Shown: positions 21,923 to 27,306 of the stretch, piece after piece | How positions within the stretch are numbered: position 1 is the first letter of the stretch | Layout of the letters: every line of letters starts with the position of its first letter | Origin: Ruminococcus sp. CAG:563 | Lineage (GTDB): Bacteria; Bacillota; Clostridia; Oscillospirales; Acutalibacteraceae | Assembly (NCBI GenBank): GCA_000434915.1 | Contig: FR882045.1 | Span: 11,928-39,233, forward strand | Direction of reading: 5' to 3' | DNA: 27,306 bases | Notes under the pieces: model-generated | Database searches by the model: none | Seen by the model: the letters and a program-made list of their open reading frames with translations, nothing else | What the model was told of the DNA's origin: nothing | Position numbers and translations under genes: made by a program

Positions 21923-23105
21923 AGTAGTCCTCTCCTTTCATTATTCTCTCCCAAACGGGGGACATGTCACGGAGCATCGAAACGATTTTCGGGAGCTCCT
22001 CGATGATATAATCAATTTCTTCCTCGGTGTTGTATTCGCAGAGAGAAAGACGGAGTGAACCGTGAGCAATCTCATGCGGCAAACCGAGAGCAAGCAGAAC
22101 GTGGCTCGGGTCGAGTGAGCCTGAGGTACAGGCAGAACCCGAGGAACCGCAGATTCCCTTGAGATCAAGGTGAAGCAGAAGCGACTCGCCCTCGATACCC
22201 TCGAAGCAGAAGCTTACGTTGCCGGGCAGACGTGGCGAACGTCCTCCGTTTACTCTTGAACGGGGAATGATTTCAAGGATATTGTCAATAAGCTTGTCCC
22301 TTAACTTGCTGACATAGGCAATGTTCTTGTCCATGTCCTCACAGCACTTTTTAAGTGCCGCCGCCGTTGCAACGATAGCGGGAGTATTTGTTGTGCCGGG
22401 ACGCTTATTTCTTTCCTGAGCACCGCCCTGCATGAAGCCCATAAGGGGAATGCCCTTGCGGCAATAAAGTGCACCGATTCCCTTGGGACCGTGGAATTTA
22501 TGAGATGAGAACGAGAGCATATCAATGTTCTGTTCCTTAACGTTGATCGGAAGATGTCCGACGGCCTGAACAGCGTCGGTGTGAAAATAAACGCCCTTTT
22601 CTTTACAAATTGCGCCGATTTCCGAAATAGGCTGGATCGTACCGACCTCGTTGTTTGCATACATTATTGTAACAAGGCAGGTGTCATCTCTCAGAGCCTT
22701 TTTGAACTCATCAAGACGAACGTAGCCGTCCTCGTGAACATCGAGATAAGTTACCTCAAAGCCTTCCTTTTCAAGCTTCATCAGCGTATGAAGAACGGCG
22801 TGATGCTCAAACGTTGTTGAAATAATGTGTTTCTTGCCTTTTTTCTCGCCGAGATGTGCGGCATTTGTGATTGCCCAGTTGTCCGCTTCCGTTCCGCCCG
22901 AGGTGAAGTAAATCTCGTTCACGTCGGCACCGATAGCGTCGGCAATGTCACGTCTTGCCTGCAAAACTGCGGCGGCAGCCTCCTGACCCATGTGGTGCAG
23001 ACTTGAAGCGTTACCGTAGTTGTTTTTTAAACAATCTACCATTGCGTCAAGAGCTTCAGGGCAGAGAGCTGTTGTTGCAGCATTGTCTGCATAAACAGTT
23101 TTCAT
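21909..23105 (-). CDS. iscS: Cysteine desulfurase IscS/NifS
   Basis: A 398-residue PLP enzyme converting cysteine to alanine and persulfide sulfur for Fe-S clusters and, through MnmA, tRNA thiolation. The PLP lysine is Lys203 in SSHKFHGPKG and the catalytic Cys326 lies in GSSGSACTSGSLDP, a NifS-like group I loop. I chose ATG 23,105 (MKTVYADNAATTALCPEA), where all homologues begin; the frame stays open 29 codons upstream but that part covers the leader. First gene of the operon. No iscR-type regulator gene is adjacent in the window. Confidence 0.97.
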   Translation of the reverse strand: MKTVYADNAATTALCPEALDAMVDCLKNNYGNASSLHHMGQEAAAAVLQARRDIADAIGADVNEIYFTSGGTEADNWAITNAAHLGEKKGKKHIISTTFEHHAVLHTLMKLEKEGFEVTYLDVHEDGYVRLDEFKKALRDDTCLVTIMYANNEVGTIQPISEIGAICKEKGVYFHTDAVQAVGHLPINVKEQNIDMLSFSSHKFHGPKGIGALYCRKGIPLMGFMQGGAQERNKRPGTTNTPAIVATAAALKKCCEDMDKNIAYVSKLRDKLIDNILEIIPRSRVNGGRSPRLPGNVSFCFEGIEGESLLLHLDLKGICGSSGSACTSGSLDPSHVLLALGLPHEIAHGSLRLSLCEYNTEEEIDYIIEELPKIVSMLRDMSPVWERIMKGEDYYAVQ

Positions 23106-23175
23106 AAAAATCGCCTGACTTTCTTTTTGTTTTCTTGGATTTAAACAAAGTTGAAAGCAATGACTAAATCCTGAT

Positions 23176-23229
23176 AATGGTATTTTAACCATTCAAACAA
23201 ATTATACTATAATATTATTTTTTTTGCAA
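23176..23229 (-). promoter_or_regulatory. iscS operon promoter with adjacent inverted repeat
   Basis: On the - strand TTGCAA (23,224-23,229) and TATAAT (23,201-23,206) are separated by 17 bases. Just downstream, at the expected transcription start, AATGGT / ACCATT (23,176-23,193, 6-base spacer) forms a perfect inverted repeat that could be a repressor site, for example of an Rrf2-type sensor; the protein is not identified. The leader to the ATG is about 90 bases. Confidence 0.65.
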
Positions 23230-23459
23230 CTTTTCTCAGTTAGAATAAACTAACCGACGCAGGTCAAAAACTGTTAATTTTCACAATTGGTTGTAATAAA
23301 AGTGCGAAAAATCGGCGGATGAACTATGAAGTTGTGCATATACAGTGTGATTTTGTCGGTGTGGTCTCGCATAGGCGATGATACAAATTTATATATTATA
23401 CACATTAAACAAAAACATATGCCAAAAATTGTAAATGTGAATAAAAATAACAAAAGTCC
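23230..23459. other. Intergenic region, nothing identified
   Basis: AT-rich DNA between the divergent iscS and beta-helix promoters. No gene, tRNA, clear hairpin or repeat beyond short AT palindromes (TATATATTATA near 23,390) was found. Confidence 0.6.
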
Positions 23460-23488
23460 TTGACAAGGAACAAATGTTCTGATACAAT
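23460..23488 (+). promoter_or_regulatory. Promoter of the beta-helix gene
   Basis: TTGACA (23,460-23,465) and TACAAT (23,483-23,488) with a 17-base spacer. The predicted start near 23,495 gives a long 5' leader of about 235 bases before the ATG at 23,730. Confidence 0.75.
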
Positions 23489-23496
23489 GAAATTAC

Positions 23497-23660
23497 GGAT
23501 TAGCAATATGGGAAGGCTAATTCGATAACTTGAACATTCATTTCCGAAAAAAGTGATGCTAAGATAAGTCGTTAACAATGACTGCTTGAGTCTGTTTTTG
23601 ACTTTATCAACGATTCCGATTTTTATTGTCGGGCTAATCCTAACGGCGCAAAATGCCGTT
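23497..23660 (+). ncRNA. Long structured leader with two mutually exclusive stems
   Basis: GGATTAGC (23,497-23,504) can pair with GCTAAT only 12 bases away (23,516-23,521) or with GCTAATCC at 23,633-23,640; both cannot form together. Inside the long-range fold are GATAAGTC / GACTTTATC (23,563-23,608) enclosing GACT / AGTC. A further stem AACGGC / GCCGTT follows (23,642-23,660). The closed junction resembles a riboswitch or regulatory leader, but no known class (T-box, TPP, SAM, cobalamin, c-di-GMP) was recognised. The ribosome site AAGGAAG is about 50 bases farther on. Confidence 0.4.
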
Positions 23661-23729
23661 GGCAATAAATATCAATATGCGGTTATTTTTAACGACTTTT
23701 AAAAATATATTTTAAAAGGAAGAAAAACA

Positions 23730-26114
23730 ATGTTTATTGATATCACAGAAGTAAATTTTAACAAAACCAAAGAGATATGGGAAAATAACGGAATAAAAAC
23801 ATATGACGTTCCGATCAGTACGGCTGATTGCCGTGTTGAGGGAAACGACGCAATTATAACACTTCATCTTCCGCACGATGACGCCATTTATACCGATTAC
23901 GCTTCTATAATGTATTGGATTCAGGGCGACGACGGAAGCGAAAGGGAAGAGTCGAGAGCGGGTCTTTCTGTACCGTCATCATGTACTATGAGTGTTCCGG
24001 TTGGCGATGACGATGTAAGGTCGCAGTTTACTTCGATCGTTTCGGGCACTACAAAGGGCTTGGCTGAGCTTAGAATTCATTGTGAAAATGTGCAGGCTCT
24101 TGAAGGACTTATTGCCGCTCCGAAGGCGGTTACTTACCTCAGACCAATGTGGTACACGGGTTATGGCGTAGATAATGCACTCAATCCTGACAGATTAACC
24201 CCGGACAACACTGTTGTAATGGAGGATATGCGTGACGCTCTTGAGTGCAGCAGCTTGCTTGAAAACAGAGGTCAGATATTAAACGGAAAGAAGTATCTGT
24301 TTACATTTGACGAAAATGTTTATACATGGGATTATCCCTATAATGACGGCACGGAAGTGATCGGAGTTCCCCTGTCACCCTCGTACTATGAAATAATTGT
24401 AAAGGACGGCACGGAGGACTTTACCGGTGGCCAATACAGCGGAAGCGGCCCTTATTATTTCAAGGATAAGTTTATATATTCAACAAGTGGCTGTGCTTAT
24501 TATAAAATGAAGCGTATGAACTATTTTATCGGCGAAAGTATCGGCTATGGTCCGGACGAAATCGAGGATGTGCTCAACGGTAATGTTGTTGAGTATTTTG
24601 AAGATACGGACATTTTTCAGGACTTATTTAATGTTTTCAATACAGATGAAATGATCAACATAAATCTCCGACGCAACGGACTTTATCTCGTAAGCGGAAC
24701 TTTGTTCCTTAATCAATCAAATATTTGTGTTATCGGTCACGGCTCGCAGATAAGAGTATGGGATCCAACACTTAATATCAATGGGGAATATGTTCTCATT
24801 GGTAACTCAGGCCTTGGTGGAGTGAAGAATGTTGAATTTTGTGATTTGACATTCCAAGGCTTGATGAGATACGAAAATGTAGATGATAAAGGAACCATAG
24901 TGAATCCCAAGGAACAGTGTGTCTCTTTTAACAAAATGTTGTTTCCAACAAATATGACTTTCTATGAGGTGAATATTGACGGTTTTGAAACAGGTGTTCA
25001 TATATCCAATGAGACATATAGTGATAAGCCGTTAAATATCAGATTTATTGATTGCAAAGTTTCTCGAACAATGTTTGGATACAATTTTAAAGCATGTAAG
25101 CAGGTTTTGGTATCAGGCGGCAGTGTTGATAATTCATTGTCTATTGAAAAAAGACACCATTGTGTATATGTATCAGAAGGATCAAATTGCATAACCGTTG
25201 AAAATTGCGTATTGAAGAATTCGACCGGTGCTGCAATTCATCAGATGAGTGGAAAAAAGACATCTAAAATGGTGAATAATCATTATCACCACTTAACTAT
25301 CAAAAATTGTTTTGACGGTATTGTTCTCTGCGGTTATACTTTGGATGCATCAGCAAAACATATACGAGGAGAAGATATAGGAAGATTTCTTCATCTTAGT
25401 AATTGCGGTGGAGTTGTTGTTAAGGACTATTTTGCAACACAGCTTAAAACTCCAACAATTTATGTAGGAGAAGGAGATGAAAAACATTCCTTTACTAATC
25501 AAGAGCATTACAATTTGATGGCAATTAGTAACTGTGTTGATGCAACAGTGGAAAATTGCTATTTTGATGGAGCGATTCCTTTCAAAAACGGAAAAGCAGA
25601 TTATACTGACAAATTATATTGCCCAAGATTTATTGCTTCTGAGTATAACGATAAATCATTTGATTCAGCTTCGTATGAAAGCGGATGGGTTGAAAATGGT
25701 TATGCAATAGCTAAGGTAATATTTAGAAATTGTAGATTCACTCAAAAAAATGATCATGAAGATATTCCCGGTAAGAGTATATATGACAAGATTGGCTTTA
25801 ACCCAAAATGTATGTTCTCATGGAATTTTCTTTTTGATAATTGTGAATTCAGTAATTTCAGAAGAATTTTCAGTAAAAAACGTATATATTTTGTACAAGG
25901 AAATAATGGGAAAAAATCTACATACCGTTTCCACAATTGTAAAGCCTATTACGGTATAGAAGAACCTATTGGCAACAATGATGTGCCGGATGACGGTTTC
26001 TACTTCATAAATAATGGTGGTGCAAATCTTTTTATATCAGGTAGTTATGATTGCTATACATCTTTTAATGTGCCTGATAATATAAAGAGTCATAACGGAA
26101 CAGTAGTGGACTGA
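23730..26114 (+). CDS. Right-handed beta-helix protein without signal peptide
   Basis: A 794-residue protein. Residues about 1-145 (MFIDITEVNFNKTKEIWENN, ending AAPKAVTYLRPMWYTGYG) form a separate domain somewhat like phage baseplate/tail adhesin N-termini. From about residue 300 short beta-strand units repeat (NICVIGHGSQI, NVEFCDLTFQG, NITFYEVNIDG, CITVENCVLKNSTG, ATVENCYFDGA, KVIFRNCRFTQ, NFLFDNCEFSN), the pattern of pectate-lyase-fold proteins. There is no signal peptide or membrane segment. AAAAGGAAG precedes the ATG. The second half is visibly more AT-rich than the first, suggesting mosaic origin. Polysaccharide binding or cleavage is possible; no catalytic residues could be assigned. 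Confidence 0.75.
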   Translation: MFIDITEVNFNKTKEIWENNGIKTYDVPISTADCRVEGNDAIITLHLPHDDAIYTDYASIMYWIQGDDGSEREESRAGLSVPSSCTMSVPVGDDDVRSQFTSIVSGTTKGLAELRIHCENVQALEGLIAAPKAVTYLRPMWYTGYGVDNALNPDRLTPDNTVVMEDMRDALECSSLLENRGQILNGKKYLFTFDENVYTWDYPYNDGTEVIGVPLSPSYYEIIVKDGTEDFTGGQYSGSGPYYFKDKFIYSTSGCAYYKMKRMNYFIGESIGYGPDEIEDVLNGNVVEYFEDTDIFQDLFNVFNTDEMININLRRNGLYLVSGTLFLNQSNICVIGHGSQIRVWDPTLNINGEYVLIGNSGLGGVKNVEFCDLTFQGLMRYENVDDKGTIVNPKEQCVSFNKMLFPTNMTFYEVNIDGFETGVHISNETYSDKPLNIRFIDCKVSRTMFGYNFKACKQVLVSGGSVDNSLSIEKRHHCVYVSEGSNCITVENCVLKNSTGAAIHQMSGKKTSKMVNNHYHHLTIKNCFDGIVLCGYTLDASAKHIRGEDIGRFLHLSNCGGVVVKDYFATQLKTPTIYVGEGDEKHSFTNQEHYNLMAISNCVDATVENCYFDGAIPFKNGKADYTDKLYCPRFIASEYNDKSFDSASYESGWVENGYAIAKVIFRNCRFTQKNDHEDIPGKSIYDKIGFNPKCMFSWNFLFDNCEFSNFRRIFSKKRIYFVQGNNGKKSTYRFHNCKAYYGIEEPIGNNDVPDDGFYFINNGGANLFISGSYDCYTSFNVPDNIKSHNGTVVD

Positions 26115-26162
26115 TGAATTAGTTCATTATTGCTAAATAAACAGTTAAGGATGGGATTCAAT

Positions 26163-27306
26163 ATGAAAAAAAGAGTGAGAATTATATTGGTTATCATTGT
26201 GATTTTGGCAATGATAACAACCAACGTCTATGCTTCCGATTATCCGACATATGACGTAACACTCAACAGCGGTGATGTTGTTGAGGCGTATCAATACTCT
26301 GAGCAAAGATTTAACGGAGAATATGATCCGGAATTTAAGTGCGTAAAAACGGTAACTATAAACGCATTGGGAGAAGAACCGATTGTAATAAAAAGATCCG
26401 CTTTTTCCGGCAGTGTTACGAGACAGGTTGAGCGCCTTGTAATAAACGGAACAGGTAAAATCATTCTCAGTTCTTTTGCGTTTTGCTACACGGGCATTAC
26501 CGATATTGATATCCCATCCAATGTAGTTTTTGAAAACGGTGCAGAGTGTGTATTCGGAGCAAGCTTTTTGAGAAGGGCGACAATTCGAAGCGATTTGTGT
26601 CCGGCAATGTTTCAGGAGTGTTGGTCTTTAATTTACGTTAATTTTTTAAACCAAAACATTAAAAAAATACCCGTTGACTGTTTTGATACCTGCGGTCTTC
26701 TCAGTATTACTATTCCGTCTTCGGTTACCGAGATTGAGGATGGAGCCTTTCACTCAACTTTTTATCTTGAAAGAGTGAATTTGAATGAAGGCTTGGAAAG
26801 CATTGGTAACAGAAGCTTTGAAAACAGTAATTCTATAAAAGAATTGAAATTCCCTTCGACTTTAAAAAGTGTAGGCGAAAAAAGCTTCTATGATAATTCA
26901 AGTTTGGTGAAGTTAGAATTAAACGATGGCTTGGAGACTATTGGTGAAAATGCTTTTCTTGGTTGCCGTTCGCTTAAATCCGTTACTATTCCTGCTTCCG
27001 TAACCTCGATAGGTGAAAAGGCGTTCGGCTATATTTCCGATTCTAAGACGATTGACGGCTTCACAATCTACGGCTACAGAGGAACGGCAGCGGAAACGTA
27101 TGCAAACGAAAACGGCTTTACGTTCATTCCGCTGGATTCCGAAAGCTCGGTTAAGGGTGTGACATACAATCCGTCATGGAGCAGTGTAAATGACTACAGC
27201 TTCACCGTTAATGACAGAGCCGACAAGGTTCAGGTTATCGAAGCTACAGGTGCAACAAGAACATTTGCAAGGAATAATTCCAATGTTGTAATCAAGGGCT
27301 ACGATG
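26163..27306 (+). CDS. Secreted BspA-like leucine-rich-repeat protein, N-terminal part
   Basis: 381 complete codons, running off the right edge. A signal peptide is clear: MKKRVRIILVIIVILAMITT then NVYA|SDYP, with probable cleavage after Ala. From about residue 175 LRR_5/BspA-type repeats follow: ITIPSSVTEIEDGAF, NLNEGLESIGNRSF, LKFPSTLKSVGEKSF, LELNDGLETIGENAF, VTIPASVTSIGEKAF, closed by GYRGTAAETYANENGFTF, the usual end of such a block. A new domain begins after SVKGVTYNPSW. AAGGATGGG precedes the ATG. Likely a cell-surface or secreted adhesin of unknown ligand. The gene starts 48 bases after the beta-helix gene and may share its promoter. Confidence 0.85.
   Translation, partial: MKKRVRIILVIIVILAMITTNVYASDYPTYDVTLNSGDVVEAYQYSEQRFNGEYDPEFKCVKTVTINALGEEPIVIKRSAFSGSVTRQVERLVINGTGKIILSSFAFCYTGITDIDIPSNVVFENGAECVFGASFLRRATIRSDLCPAMFQECWSLIYVNFLNQNIKKIPVDCFDTCGLLSITIPSSVTEIEDGAFHSTFYLERVNLNEGLESIGNRSFENSNSIKELKFPSTLKSVGEKSFYDNSSLVKLELNDGLETIGENAFLGCRSLKSVTIPASVTSIGEKAFGYISDSKTIDGFTIYGYRGTAAETYANENGFTFIPLDSESSVKGVTYNPSWSSVNDYSFTVNDRADKVQVIEATGATRTFARNNSNVVIKGYD

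Noticed and set aside
20765..22006. A 413-codon + strand open frame
   Set aside because: It lies antisense across mnmA and iscU, whose - strand products carry complete catalytic motifs; the + strand product has no recognisable domain. A shadow frame produced by codon bias.
23106..23192. Longer iscS start giving 29 extra residues
   Set aside because: The extension covers the promoter-proximal leader and has no counterpart in cysteine desulfurases, which begin at the MKTVYADNAATT segment.
1..27306. CRISPR array, rRNA, tRNA genes or insertion sequences
   Set aside because: No regularly spaced repeats, RNA gene cores, or transposase genes with terminal repeats were found.

Overview
The window is the right-hand part of an integrated temperate bacteriophage (about 1-19,545) followed by ordinary chromosome (19,545-27,306). 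The host looks like a low-to-medium GC, spore-forming, gut-type Clostridia member (Ruminococcaceae/Oscillospiraceae-like). This rests on a cotJC spore-coat gene, a clostridial iscS-iscU-mnmA operon with a Cys-rich IscU tail, a BspA-type leucine-rich-repeat surface protein, and Gram-positive ribosome binding sites and sigma-A promoters throughout. The species assignment is inference.

Prophage layout. From a divergent control region at about 16,140-16,305, a lysogeny arm runs on the + strand: CI-like repressor, ImmA-type metallopeptidase, a truncated Mrr-like fragment, a zinc-ribbon membrane protein, a structured leader, and a large serine integrase. The lytic arm runs on the - strand, from high to low coordinates. 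It begins with a Cro-like regulator and small early genes, then an SMC/RecF-like ATPase, an AAA_24 ATPase, a DUF669 protein, a DEAH helicase and a primase-helicase. A repeat-rich non-coding block follows, then a RusA resolvase, a run of small Cys-rich accessory genes and a YopX protein. A sigma-like late regulator comes next, then a ParB/DUF4417 protein, two small GGRGASSG proteins, small and large terminase, portal and a minor capsid protein cut by the left edge. Most genes overlap by 1-17 bases and are probably translationally coupled. The other prophage end and the remaining structural and lysis genes lie left of the window.

The most interesting point is the insertion site. The integrase stop codon is 21 bases from an open reading stretch that is the C-terminal ~170 residues of CotJC, a manganese-catalase-family spore coat protein, lacking its N-terminus. 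The prophage therefore splits a sporulation gene, and the recombinase sits directly at the junction. This is the architecture of elements such as skin (sigK) and SP-beta (spsM), which excise in the mother cell and rebuild the gene. The rest of cotJC is predicted to lie beyond the left end of the prophage.

Chromosome to the right. The cotJC remnant ends at a strong terminator. Facing it is the iron-sulfur/tRNA thiolation operon iscS-iscU-mnmA (- strand), with its own promoter and terminator. After a 600-base intergenic region with two promoters and a long, potentially bistable leader come a beta-helix protein without a signal peptide and a secreted BspA-like protein that runs off the right edge.

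Other items worth a look: an eight-residue motif (ELDWDSEI) shared by two replication proteins and nearly identical in DNA; three phased 10-bp repeats at the putative late promoter; a probable 70-nt + strand RNA inside the - strand early operon; and several short Cys-rich genes.
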